Counted from the first letter of the stretch, positions 1-6,677 are shown. The stretch: DNA of 8,432 nt from Neorhizobium sp. UBA7851 (GCA_002500765.1 DLSX01000240.1:5000-13431); one strand, 5' to 3'. The notes: generated by a model from the letters alone, not told the origin. Numbers and translations are program-made.

Positions 1-1
1 C

Positions 2-460
2 CGACAGATCGACATGGCGCTGGTTTCGCTACCGGATGCACAGGATGCTGCCGTGATCCGCCGCGAACGCTTCGTCTGGGTGGCGGACCGGCCGAACACG
101 CCGGTGCTGTCCAGCGACATCCTGCCGCTCGCGCTATCGGCTCCGACAACACTCGATTATCGGGCCGCCTGCGATGCGATGGAGGCCGTCAACCGCCGTT
201 ACCGGGTGGCCTTTGCCAGCGACAGCCTCGCCGGGCTGATCGCCATTACCCGCGCCGGACATGCGATCAGCGTATTGACCAGCACCGCCGTGCCGCCGGA
301 TCTTCACATCGTCGAGAATGGGCTGCCGCTTCTGCCGACGATCGGCATTGCGCTGGAATTTTCCGAAAACCGCCCGTCATCCGCCGCGGCAATGCTGGGC
401 GACCACATCAGGCGGCATCTGCCGTGCCTGAAGGAACCGGCGGTCGCGCGTGGTCTTTGA
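2..460 (+). CDS. LysR-family transcriptional regulator, C-terminal part (5' truncated by window edge)
   Basis: The reading frame is open from the first bases of the window (R-Q-I-D precede the first Met at 14), so this is the end of a longer gene and the Met at 14 is not the start. The visible ~152 residues match the second half of a LysR effector-binding domain: an 'IDMALVS' strand, then 'RRERFVWVADRP', a 'PLALSAP' strand, and 'AFASDSLAGLIAITRAGHAISVL' (residues given in short pieces), the helix-strand segment before the second hinge, ending 'GLPLLPTIGIALEF'. This arrangement resembles the LrhA/HexA-like branch of LysR proteins. The N-terminal winged helix-turn-helix is off-window, so targets and effector cannot be judged. 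The gene converges on the diguanylate cyclase gene, with only 6 bp between the two stop codons and no obvious terminator hairpin between them. The family is fairly sure; the branch is tentative. Confidence 0.8.
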   Translation, partial: RQIDMALVSLPDAQDAAVIRRERFVWVADRPNTPVLSSDILPLALSAPTTLDYRAACDAMEAVNRRYRVAFASDSLAGLIAITRAGHAISVLTSTAVPPDLHIVENGLPLLPTIGIALEFSENRPSSAAAMLGDHIRRHLPCLKEPAVARGL

Positions 461-466
461 CCCGTT

Positions 467-1438
467 TCAGCCGAGCCGGATGTCGGGATCGAGACTGATC
501 TGGTTGCGGCCGCGCATCTTGGCCGCATAAAGCGCCAGATCGGCGCGGCGATAGATTTCGTCGGCTTTCGCGCCCCGTTCAGCAACGGAGATGCCGGCCG
601 AAAAGGTGTAGCGGAAGCTCGCCTGATCGGTTAGCGGCCGTGACAGCCTGACCGCCTCGAGCATGCGCCCGACGATCGCCTCGGCATCTTGCGCCGCGGT
701 ATTGGGCAGAACGAGGACGAATTCCTCACCGCCGACGCGACCAAGGACATCCGTCCTTCGCACATGCTGCTGCAGGGTGGCGGCAAAGTCGCGCAGCACC
801 GCATCTCCCACGGAATGGCCGAAGCGATCGTTGATATATTTGAAGTTGTCGATGTCGAGCACCGCCACACAACCGACATAACCGCGCTCGCCCTCCACCG
901 CACCAGCCGGAGCAGCGAGCATGTCGGCAAGCTTGGCCATGACGAAACGGCGGCTCGGAATGCCGGTCAGTTCATCCGTGTGGGAGGCCCTGATCGCATC
1001 GTCGCGATCCTGCCTGAGGCTTCGCTCGTCGGGCCTGATCGAGGTGATGTCGCTTGCCACGCACAGCATCCAGCCGTCGTCCTGCATGGTCTCGGTCATC
1101 CACAGCCAGCGGCCATCGTGAAGGTCGGTCTCGAAGGCGCGAAATCCGGCCTTGCCGCGCCGCGAGATGGTGGAGGCGAGCCAGGCTTCGAAATCGTCGG
1201 CCTTGATGACGGTTCCCCGTTTTCCATGAAAATTGCGCCGCATGAGGTCGGGCCAGAAAGGCTGTTCGCCCTCTTCGATGAACCATGCCGCGCGAAAGGC
1301 ACGGTTGGCATAACGCAGCCGGTCCTCGTCGTCATAGACGGCCACGCAAACACCGGCGGCTTCCATCAGCCGGGCCGTCTGCAACATCGTTCTGTTATCA
1401 TCCAAGGCCTTCATGCCCTCAGGAGTGGTCAGGTCCAT
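467..1438 (-). CDS. PAS-GGDEF diguanylate cyclase
   Basis: A cytosolic protein of 323 residues predicted to make c-di-GMP from two GTP. Residues ~22-135 form a PAS-like sensor ('VAVYDDEDRLRYANRAF' at the start, 'WMLCVASDITSIR' at the end), linked by a short helix to a GGDEF domain at ~150-315. Catalytic features are intact: Mg-binding D195 in 'LDIDNFK', N203/D212 in the nucleotide pocket, the active-site loop GGEEF at 236-240, and the 'ALYAAKMRGRNQ' lysine near 307. An RxxD product-inhibition site (R227-D230) lies five residues before GGEEF, so feedback inhibition is expected. The usual 'LTGLPNRR' is 'LTGIPSRR' here. No membrane segment is visible. ATG 1438 is the longest possible start because a TAG abuts it directly upstream; no Shine-Dalgarno is clear there, and Met9 (ATG at 1414) is an alternative. 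It lies 187 bp downstream of the EAL gene on the same strand; I see no convincing promoter or terminator in that gap. PAS ligand unknown. Confidence 0.93.
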   Translation of the reverse strand: MDLTTPEGMKALDDNRTMLQTARLMEAAGVCVAVYDDEDRLRYANRAFRAAWFIEEGEQPFWPDLMRRNFHGKRGTVIKADDFEAWLASTISRRGKAGFRAFETDLHDGRWLWMTETMQDDGWMLCVASDITSIRPDERSLRQDRDDAIRASHTDELTGIPSRRFVMAKLADMLAAPAGAVEGERGYVGCVAVLDIDNFKYINDRFGHSVGDAVLRDFAATLQQHVRRTDVLGRVGGEEFVLVLPNTAAQDAEAIVGRMLEAVRLSRPLTDQASFRYTFSAGISVAERGAKADEIYRRADLALYAAKMRGRNQISLDPDIRLG

Positions 1439-1625
1439 CTAGCTAAACATGACCGGTGAAAGATAGGTTAGAGGAATTGCTTAATGACCAAGGCAGCCGT
1501 CTTAAGCCAGTCCCGATCACCACCATCCCGACTTTCACACGGATTTCCTATAGCAGGATTTCGCCTCTGCCGAATATTTCAAGACGGCAGGCACGACTGT
1601 TAGCCGCAGGACGCTCCAGCAAACG

Positions 1626-3218
1626 TCAGGCGGCAGCCCTGATGATTTCGGGAGCCGGACCGAATTCCTTTTTCGAGGCGGACTGGAAAGCGATGAAATC
1701 CATAGCTTCCAGCGGCCTGGAGAACAGCCAGCCCTGACCGTAACCGACGCCGCGGTCGCGCAGATATTTCGCCTGCTCCTCTGTCTCGATGCCCTCGCCG
1801 ACGGAAAGCAGGCCGAGTTCCTTGGCCATGGAGATGATGTGTTCGGTGACGGAACTGGTCGCGGTTCCCTTGCCGATCGTATCGATGAAGGACTTGTCGA
1901 TCTTGAGCGCGTCCATGGGCAGACCCTGCAGATATTGCAGGCTGGAGTAACCGGTGCCGAAATCGTCGATGGCAATCGTATGGCCGGCGGCGCGGGCGCG
2001 CGCCAATGTCTGCCGTGCCGCCGCGACATCGATGAAACCGCGTTCGGTCGCCTCCAGCAGGATCTGCTGGTTACGAATGCCGCTTGGGGGCAGCTTTTCG
2101 GCAAGCATGTCGAGGAACCGGCCGGTCTTGATGTCGCCAGCACTGAGATTGATGGCGATATGCAGGCCGCGATCCTCGTTGAGAAGCGACCCGAGATCGC
2201 GAATGATCGCATCCATCACCTGATCGGTAATCTGCCTGATGACGCCGGTTTCCTCCGCCAGCGGGATGAAGAGATCGGGGCGGACCAGCGAACCATCCGG
2301 GCGACGCCAGCGCACCAGAGCCTCCGCGCCGACACAGACATTGGTCTCCAGCTGGATGATCGGCTGGTAGTGGACGACGAATTCGCGGTTCTGGACCGCC
2401 ATTTCCAGCTCGCCGCGGGGCGAGAGCCGGCGCTTGGACATGAAGATGACGATACCGACGATGAAGGCGGAGATGAACAGTCCGACCGGCAGCAGAAGCA
2501 TCAGTTCGGCCATGAGGCCGTTGTGGAGCGCGCTTACGGAATGGGAGACGACCGCATATAACCCATCCGAACTCAGCCGCGCGAACATCATGTCGCCATC
2601 GATACCGCGCGCCTCGCCGGTCAGGTGACGCCTGGCGAAGTCTATGTCGACTTCATTGCGCATGCTGGCCAGATGACCTTCGCCTGCGAAAAGAGCCAGC
2701 GACGTTTCGGGCATCATGCCGATGGTGGTAAAGCGCGCCGGCGGCACCAGAACCATATGGCTGCCCAGCCGCAGCGCCGTCATTCTCTTGGCGATACCAT
2801 CCACCGGGCGCACGCCAAACGTGACGTCCAGCCCTTGCGAGGTCCGATAATCGACCTCCGGCTGCTGGATCACGCGCGTCACCCTGCCCCAGGTGCTGCA
2901 CTTGACCAGCCCGTTTTCCAGATAGTTGATCTCGCTTGCGGCATCGTTGTTCAGCGTCATGATACGCATGACCGAGATATGGGTCGGCGCGCAACGCTCG
3001 AGTGTTGAGCTTTCCATCTCCGACAGGACGCGCTTGGCTTCGGCATGGGTCTGCTGCGCCCGTTCGATCGCCCTGCGGCCAACGTCTTCCAGAGCATCCA
3101 GCTCCTTGTCGATGGCGATCTGCCACGAGGCGTAAGCCATGGCGGCCAGCGGCGCGATGGCACCGGCAATAGCCAGCATCCCGCCCAGGGCAATTACCCG
3201 CACTCGTCTCCTTGGCAT
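1626..3218 (-). CDS. CSS-motif membrane-anchored EAL phosphodiesterase (c-di-GMP-specific)
   Basis: A 530-residue inner-membrane protein predicted to hydrolyse c-di-GMP to pGpG. It has a basic N-terminus (MPRRR), a first membrane helix at ~8-30, a periplasmic region at ~31-235, a second helix at ~236-260 ending in 'SKRR', and a cytosolic EAL domain at ~266-510. The periplasmic part has two cysteines, C76 and C107, the latter in 'KCSTWG', matching the CSS-type sensor domain of E. coli PdeC-like enzymes, where the cysteines form a disulphide that controls activity. The EAL active site is complete: E299-A300-L301, N357, E389 (EATE), D418-D419 in 'DDFGTGYSSL', K439, E475 in 'GEGIET' and Q495. There is no GGDEF domain. 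An AGGGA ribosome-binding site (+ strand 3225-3229) lies 6 bp before ATG 3218, supporting this start. Upstream is the LysR gene on the same strand, 87 bp away; downstream is the GGEEF gene. Family and activity are well supported; redox sensing is inferred from family members. Confidence 0.94.
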   Translation of the reverse strand: MPRRRVRVIALGGMLAIAGAIAPLAAMAYASWQIAIDKELDALEDVGRRAIERAQQTHAEAKRVLSEMESSTLERCAPTHISVMRIMTLNNDAASEINYLENGLVKCSTWGRVTRVIQQPEVDYRTSQGLDVTFGVRPVDGIAKRMTALRLGSHMVLVPPARFTTIGMMPETSLALFAGEGHLASMRNEVDIDFARRHLTGEARGIDGDMMFARLSSDGLYAVVSHSVSALHNGLMAELMLLLPVGLFISAFIVGIVIFMSKRRLSPRGELEMAVQNREFVVHYQPIIQLETNVCVGAEALVRWRRPDGSLVRPDLFIPLAEETGVIRQITDQVMDAIIRDLGSLLNEDRGLHIAINLSAGDIKTGRFLDMLAEKLPPSGIRNQQILLEATERGFIDVAAARQTLARARAAGHTIAIDDFGTGYSSLQYLQGLPMDALKIDKSFIDTIGKGTATSSVTEHIISMAKELGLLSVGEGIETEEQAKYLRDRGVGYGQGWLFSRPLEAMDFIAFQSASKKEFGPAPEIIRAAA

Positions 3219-3305
3219 GCCTTATCCCTGTTGAAACCGACAAGAGTAGGTTGGCAGTCACCATCAGACCAATGGCTTACTATTCCTCTAATCGGGCGCG
3301 ACGTT

Positions 3306-4214
3306 TCAACCCTTATGCGAGATTTCTTTCGCCACATCGACGATCAGCCCGCGCAGCCAGCGATGCGCCGGATCGTTGCGGTGGCGGACATGCCATGCCA
3401 TCTGGACCGGAAAGGTGCCCAGATCGACCGGTGGAGAGAGAACCTTCAGGCGTGGATCGTGGGCGAGGCGCCGGCAGATCAGCCTCGGCAGCGTGGTGCA
3501 GTAGTCGGTAACGGCGACAAGTTCGGGGATGGACAGGAAATGCGTGACCGACACCGCCACTTCCCGCTTCAGCCCCTGCCGTTCCAGCGACTGGAACAGG
3601 CCCGCGCGCAGACGGCCGGGTGGCAGCATGTTGACATGTTTCAGCCGCTCGTACTGCTCTTTGGAAATGCTGTCGCCGATCTCCGGATGACCGGCGCGCA
3701 CGACGCAGGCAAGCCCGTCATCCATCACATGCTGGACGACGAGATTGTCGGGCGGATCGGTGAGCCGCCCGAGCACCATGGCCGTGGTGCCTGACATGAC
3801 ACCGGTTTCCGCGATATCGCTGCCGAAGGGCGTCAGGCGCAGCCGGATACCGGGTGCGACTTCGCGCAGCCGCTCGACGATCGCCGGCACCAGCACGAAT
3901 TCCACATAGTCGTTGGGCGCGATGGTGAAGAGGCGCTCGGCGCTGGCGGGGTCGAAATCCTGCTGGCCGAGAATGACGTCATCCAGTTTCGCCAGCGCCT
4001 GCGCAATCGCGGGCGCGATCTCTTCCGCCAGTTCCGTCGGCCTGATGCCGTAACGCTCGCGCACGAAAAGCGGATCGCGCATGGTCTCGCGCAAGCGGTT
4101 CAGCGTGTTGGAAAGCGCCGGCTGGGTGATGCCGAGACGTTCCGCGGCGCGGGTGACATTGCGCTCCTCCATCAGCACGACGAAGACCGGCAGAAGGTTG
4201 AGGTCGTATCTCAT
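3306..4214 (-). CDS. LysR-family transcriptional regulator, divergent to the DJ-1/ABM/AKR genes
   Basis: A full-length (302 aa) LysR-type regulator. The N-terminus has the classical pattern 'MRYDLNLLPVF', then helix-turn-helix residues 'NVTRAAERLGITQPALSNTL' (~19-38) and the wing 'DPLFVRERYGIRPTELA' (~47-63), as in the NodD/SyrM-like branch whose members begin 'DLNLL'. Residues ~90-300 form the two-lobed effector-binding domain ('RLFTIAPNDYVEFVLVP', 'LVAVTDYCTTLPRLI'). Its start lies 133 bp from the DJ-1 gene start on the opposite strand, the usual LysR layout in which one intergenic region controls both the regulator and its target. It therefore probably regulates the DJ-1/ABM/AKR genes and itself; the effector is unknown and would plausibly be a carbonyl or aromatic/quinone compound. 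The start was chosen for the canonical N-terminus; the ribosome-binding site is weak. A direct role in controlling the downstream EAL gene is not indicated. Confidence 0.93.
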   Translation of the reverse strand: MRYDLNLLPVFVVLMEERNVTRAAERLGITQPALSNTLNRLRETMRDPLFVRERYGIRPTELAEEIAPAIAQALAKLDDVILGQQDFDPASAERLFTIAPNDYVEFVLVPAIVERLREVAPGIRLRLTPFGSDIAETGVMSGTTAMVLGRLTDPPDNLVVQHVMDDGLACVVRAGHPEIGDSISKEQYERLKHVNMLPPGRLRAGLFQSLERQGLKREVAVSVTHFLSIPELVAVTDYCTTLPRLICRRLAHDPRLKVLSPPVDLGTFPVQMAWHVRHRNDPAHRWLRGLIVDVAKEISHKG

Positions 4215-4234
4215 TCAAACACAACGCCTATTCA

Positions 4235-4324
4235 GTTATAACGCATGGATTATGTCTGGAATAAATTAAATAAATTTCCGAAATGTATCGAGAAGGCGCA
4301 TCGTCAGGATGTCCAGAACGGACA
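4235..4324. promoter_or_regulatory. Divergent LysR/DJ-1 control region with candidate operator palindromes
   Basis: The 133-bp gap between the LysR start (4214) and the DJ-1 start (4348) is distinctly AT-rich in its middle (around 4251-4280), unlike the flanking genes. It contains a perfect 8-bp palindrome GTTATAAC (4235-4242), a GGAA...TTCC dyad with a 14-bp spacer around 4258-4279, and a dyad TGTCC-N5-GGACA (4310-4324). LysR proteins usually bind dyads containing T-N11-A; none of these has exactly that spacing, so they are candidates only. I could not fix -35/-10 boxes with confidence. The layout itself, rather than any one motif, is the main reason to call this regulatory. Confidence 0.45.
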
Positions 4325-4334
4325 ACACAACTCG

Positions 4335-4342
4335 AAGGAGAG
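4335..4342 (+). promoter_or_regulatory. Ribosome-binding site of the DJ-1/PfpI gene
   Basis: AAGGAGAG lies 5 bp before ATG 4348 and is the best Shine-Dalgarno in the window. It decides the start in favour of 4348 over the upstream in-frame ATG at 4309, which would add 13 poorly conserved residues and would place this site inside the coding region. Confidence 0.8.
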
Positions 4343-4347
4343 AGACG

Positions 4348-5145
4348 ATGAGCAAGGGCAGGGTACTGGTCATCGGGTCCAATGCGACCCGGATCGAAAC
4401 GAAAGACGGCCGCACGGGTGCGACGGGTCAATATCTCAACGAGACCGTGGTGCCGATGCTGGCACTGATCGATGCCGGTTACGAGGTGCAGCTTGCAACC
4501 CCGAACGGGCAGAAGCCGCATATAGACGAAGCATCAGACAGCGCCGAACATTTCGGCGGCGATGTTGCAGCTTATGAAAAGGCCAAGGCCTTCTGGGCAG
4601 CGGACCCGTCGATGAATAGCGGCCTGACGCTCGGCGGTGCGATCGAACAGGGGCTGGACAGGTTCGACGCGATCTTCGTGCCCGGCGGCCAGGGGCCGGT
4701 CGTGGACCTGATGATCGATCCGGATATGGGCGAGATCGCAAGGCATTTCCACGAGAAGGGCAAACCTTCCGCCTATCTGTGCCACGGCCCGATGGCGACT
4801 GTAGCAGCCATGCCGCATGCCCGCGAATTTCGCTCGGCGCTGGTGGCCGGCGATGAGGCCAAGGCTCGTGAGTGGGCCAAAGGCTGGCAATATGCCGGCT
4901 ACAAGATGACCGTGTTTTCCGACACGGAAGAAAAGGTCGTCGAGGATTATATTCTGCACGCCAAACTCTATTTCAACATGATCGAGGCGCTGACGGCGGC
5001 CGGTGGTGAAGTGAGCAAGACCAAGGTTGATTTCGAACCGAATGTCGTCATCGACCGCGAACTGATCACCGGTCAGAACCCACGCTCGGACCACCCGATC
5101 GCGGCGGCCCTGATCGAGGCACTGGATCGTCGGCAGGGTGTTTGA
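4348..5145 (+). CDS. DJ-1/PfpI (Hsp31-like) family protein, class I glutamine amidotransferase fold
   Basis: A 265-residue cytosolic protein of the DJ-1/PfpI superfamily. It has 'RVLVIGSNA' as strand 1, 'TGQYLNE' with the likely active-site Glu32, 'DAIFVPGGQG' (~107-116), and the nucleophile elbow 'YLCHGP' with Cys145-His146. The Glu-Cys-His set and length agree with the Hsp31 branch, whose characterised members act as glutathione-independent glyoxalases (glyoxalase III) and/or stress chaperones; the usual 'GGHG' is 'GGQG' here. 'GYKMTVFSDTEE' (~184-195) and the late 'LITGQNPRSDHP' are also typical of this branch, which databases often label 'type 1 glutamine amidotransferase domain-containing'. 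True amidotransfer is unlikely because no synthase partner is present. It is the first gene of the group divergent from LysR and so the likeliest target. A 198-bp gap carrying a palindromic repeat follows before the next gene. The substrate (methylglyoxal or another reactive carbonyl) is inferred. Confidence 0.9.
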   Translation: MSKGRVLVIGSNATRIETKDGRTGATGQYLNETVVPMLALIDAGYEVQLATPNGQKPHIDEASDSAEHFGGDVAAYEKAKAFWAADPSMNSGLTLGGAIEQGLDRFDAIFVPGGQGPVVDLMIDPDMGEIARHFHEKGKPSAYLCHGPMATVAAMPHAREFRSALVAGDEAKAREWAKGWQYAGYKMTVFSDTEEKVVEDYILHAKLYFNMIEALTAAGGEVSKTKVDFEPNVVIDRELITGQNPRSDHPIAAALIEALDRRQGV

Positions 5146-5166
5146 GGGACGGCATTCGAGGAACCA

Positions 5167-5301
5167 GGCTCCCCCTCTGGCCTGACGGCCATCTCCCCCA
5201 CAAGGGGGGGAGAAAATATGCGGCAACCGCCTGCCTCCCTCGAACCTCGGCGGAGCGACCAGGTTAAGCCCTCCCCCTTGTGGGGAGGGCTGGGAGGTGT
5301 C
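5167..5301. repeat. Rhizobial-type palindromic intergenic repeat (RIME-like)
   Basis: A C/G-run element fills most of the gap between the DJ-1 and ABM genes. The left part carries a local hairpin (CTCCCCC 5193-5199 with GGGGGAG 5206-5212). The right part carries a perfect 9-bp hairpin (GCCCTCCCC 5268-5276 with GGGGAGGGC 5282-5290, loop CTTGT). The two ends also complement each other: CCCCACAAGGGGG (5196-5208) is the exact reverse complement of CCCCCTTGTGGGG (5273-5285), so the whole element can fold on itself. An inner CCGCC/GGCGG pair (5227-5231, 5249-5253) adds a further stem. From memory, elements with this 'CCCTCCCCCTTGTGGGGAGGG' type of core recur in Rhizobiaceae intergenic regions; I could not check copy number here. 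The boundaries are approximate. It may affect mRNA stability or partly terminate transcription between the two genes. Confidence 0.75.
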
Positions 5302-5343
5302 TTTTATTTCCGCAATCAGCTCGCCTACACAGAGAACCATACC

Positions 5344-5643
5344 ATGACTGCCACCAACGCAAAAATCGTCGCCATCCTGACCGCGCTGCCCGGCAAGGCC
5401 TCTGAACTGCAGGCGCTGCTTTCCGACATGGCGCCGTCCTGTCGTGCCGAGCCGGGCAACCTGCGCTGGGACATCTGGCAGGACAAAGCCAAGCCCGAAC
5501 GCTTCATCCTCGATGAACTCTATATCGATGCGGGCGCGGTTGAAGCGCATCGCGAGACGCCCCATTTCAAAAACTACGCTTCAAAGATCAACGGCCTGGC
5601 CGAGCGAACCGCCTATGTGGTCACCCCCGTCGATCTCGGCTGA
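5344..5643 (+). CDS. Antibiotic-biosynthesis-monooxygenase (ABM) fold protein, putative quinol monooxygenase
   Basis: A 99-residue protein of the ABM superfamily, small dimeric ferredoxin-like barrels. E. coli YgiN, a quinol monooxygenase, is a well-known member. Signature positions are present: the N-terminal strand 'AKIVAILTALPGK', the 'AEPGNLRWDIWQD' segment (~35-47), Glu58 in 'FILDELYIDAGA', and 'HRETPHFKNY' with His69 and His74. The protein uses no recognisable bound cofactor. ATG 5344 is chosen because the family alignment starts immediately after it. The frame is open back to ATG 5218, but that extension translates the palindromic repeat and is not conserved protein. A weak AGAGA site lies ~8 bp upstream. 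The stop is 26 bp before the aldo/keto reductase start, so these two are very likely co-transcribed. Family firm; quinol or related aromatic substrate is inferred. Confidence 0.88.
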   Translation: MTATNAKIVAILTALPGKASELQALLSDMAPSCRAEPGNLRWDIWQDKAKPERFILDELYIDAGAVEAHRETPHFKNYASKINGLAERTAYVVTPVDLG

Positions 5644-5656
5644 CACCCCTCGAAAC

Positions 5657-5661
5657 AAGGA
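5657..5661 (+). promoter_or_regulatory. Ribosome-binding site of the aldo/keto reductase gene
   Basis: AAGGA lies 8 bp before ATG 5670, inside the 26-bp gap after the ABM stop codon. It supports the 5670 start, and the short gap supports co-transcription with the ABM gene. Confidence 0.65.
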
Positions 5662-5669
5662 CAGACCCC

Positions 5670-6677
5670 ATGGCACTCAAGGATATTCTGCCGAGCAGGC
5701 TCGGTTTCGGCGCAGCTCCGCTCGGCAACATGTTTCGCGACATTCCCGAGGATGAGGCCCGCGCCACGGTGGAAGCCGCCTGGACCGACGGCATCCGCTA
5801 TTACGACAACGCCCCCTTTTATGGCGCAGGCCTTGCCGAGATCCGCATGGGCGATGCGCTGAACGACAAGCCGCGCGACCAGTATGTCATTTCCACCAAG
5901 GTCGGCCGCTACATTCTCGACGAGATCGAGGATGTCAGCGCCCGCGACCAGGGTGAAAAGGCCGGCGTGTTCAGCCATGGCCTGCCGAACAAGGTGGTCA
6001 ACGATTACAGCCATGACGGTACGCTGCGCTCGATCGAGCAAAGCCTGAAACGGCTGAAAACCGACCGTATCGAGATCGCCTTCGTGCATGATCTGGCGCA
6101 GGATTTCTGGGGCGATCGGTGGCTGGAAAAATTCGAGGAAGCCCGCAATGGCGCCTTCAAGGCACTCGACCGGCTGCGCGACGAGGGCGTGATCAAGGCC
6201 TGGGGTCTCGGCGTCAACAAGGTCGAGCCGATCGAGTTGGTTCTGGAACTCGACGAACCGAAGCCCGATGCCTTCCTGCTTGCCGGTCGCTACACGCTGC
6301 TCGACCATGACAAGGCCCTGCAGCGGGTGATGCCGATGGTGGCCGGACGGGGCTTGGGTGTCGTCGTCGGCGGGCCATATAGTTCCGGTGCCCTGGTTGG
6401 CGGGCCGAATTTCGAATATGCGCCGATCAAGCCTGACATGGCTGCAAAGATCGCCAGGATCAAGGCGATTGCCGATCGCCACGGGGTGAGCATGAAGGCC
6501 GCCGGCCTGCAGTTTTCGCTCGCCAATCCCGCCGTTGCCGCCGTCATTCCCGGCGCCAGCCAGCCCTCGCGGATTGCCGAGGACAGCGCGGCATTGAAGG
6601 AAATCGTGCCTGCCGACTTCTGGCGGGAATTGCGTGCGGAAAAGCTGGTGAACCCGGCTGCTCCGCTGCCGGTATAA
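5670..6677 (+). CDS. Aldo/keto reductase (D-threo-aldose 1-dehydrogenase / pyridoxal 4-dehydrogenase-like)
   Basis: A 335-residue TIM-barrel oxidoreductase predicted to interconvert carbonyls and alcohols with NAD(P)H. The catalytic tetrad is visible: Asp46 and Tyr51 in 'YYDNAPFYG', Lys77 in 'ISTKVGR', and His140 in 'FVHDL'. The C-terminal 'VIPGASQPSRIAED' (~292-304) is the cofactor phosphate-binding loop. The start 'LPSRLGFGAAPLGNMF', the 'YSHDGTLRSIEQSLKRL' stretch (~113-129) and the 'GLGVNK' strand place it near the branch containing L-fucose/D-threo-aldose dehydrogenases and pyridoxal 4-dehydrogenase; which substrate it uses cannot be read from sequence. Its length is normal for that branch and I see no missing motif. 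It is the last gene of the plus-strand group and is followed within 31 bp by an intrinsic terminator. Beside a DJ-1 protein and a probable quinol monooxygenase, a carbonyl-detoxifying role is plausible; sugar or vitamin catabolism is the alternative. Confidence 0.92.
   Translation: MALKDILPSRLGFGAAPLGNMFRDIPEDEARATVEAAWTDGIRYYDNAPFYGAGLAEIRMGDALNDKPRDQYVISTKVGRYILDEIEDVSARDQGEKAGVFSHGLPNKVVNDYSHDGTLRSIEQSLKRLKTDRIEIAFVHDLAQDFWGDRWLEKFEEARNGAFKALDRLRDEGVIKAWGLGVNKVEPIELVLELDEPKPDAFLLAGRYTLLDHDKALQRVMPMVAGRGLGVVVGGPYSSGALVGGPNFEYAPIKPDMAAKIARIKAIADRHGVSMKAAGLQFSLANPAVAAVIPGASQPSRIAEDSAALKEIVPADFWRELRAEKLVNPAAPLPV

Noticed and set aside
689..1459. A 256-codon plus-strand frame opposite the diguanylate cyclase gene
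   Set aside because: Antisense shadow of the PAS-GGEEF gene; no domain or ribosome-binding site supports it.
1547..1582. Possible minus-strand promoter (TTGAAA and TATAGG) ahead of the diguanylate cyclase gene
   Set aside because: The spacing between the boxes is 24 bp, too long for a standard sigma-70 promoter.
1839..2561. A 240-codon plus-strand frame opposite the EAL gene
   Set aside because: Antisense to a gene with every EAL catalytic residue; composition is typical of reverse-complement translation.
4309..4347. Longer start for the DJ-1 gene at ATG 4309
   Set aside because: The strong AAGGAGAG site at 4335-4342 would then be inside the gene, and the 13 extra residues look unlike the family N-terminus.
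5193..5290. CRISPR-like or transposon-end reading of the paired C/G-rich palindromes
   Set aside because: There are only two arms in inverse orientation, with no direct repeats, spacers, transposase or target-site duplication; an intergenic repeat explains them better.
5218..5343. N-terminal extension of the ABM protein starting at ATG 5218
   Set aside because: The extra 42 residues translate the palindromic repeat ('SPLWGGLGG' is a typical repeat-derived string), while the conserved domain begins at ATG 5344.
4534..5565. A 343-codon minus-strand frame crossing the DJ-1 gene, the repeat and the ABM gene
   Set aside because: It runs through a palindromic repeat and two well-supported plus-strand genes, and shows no protein family features; it is a shadow frame.
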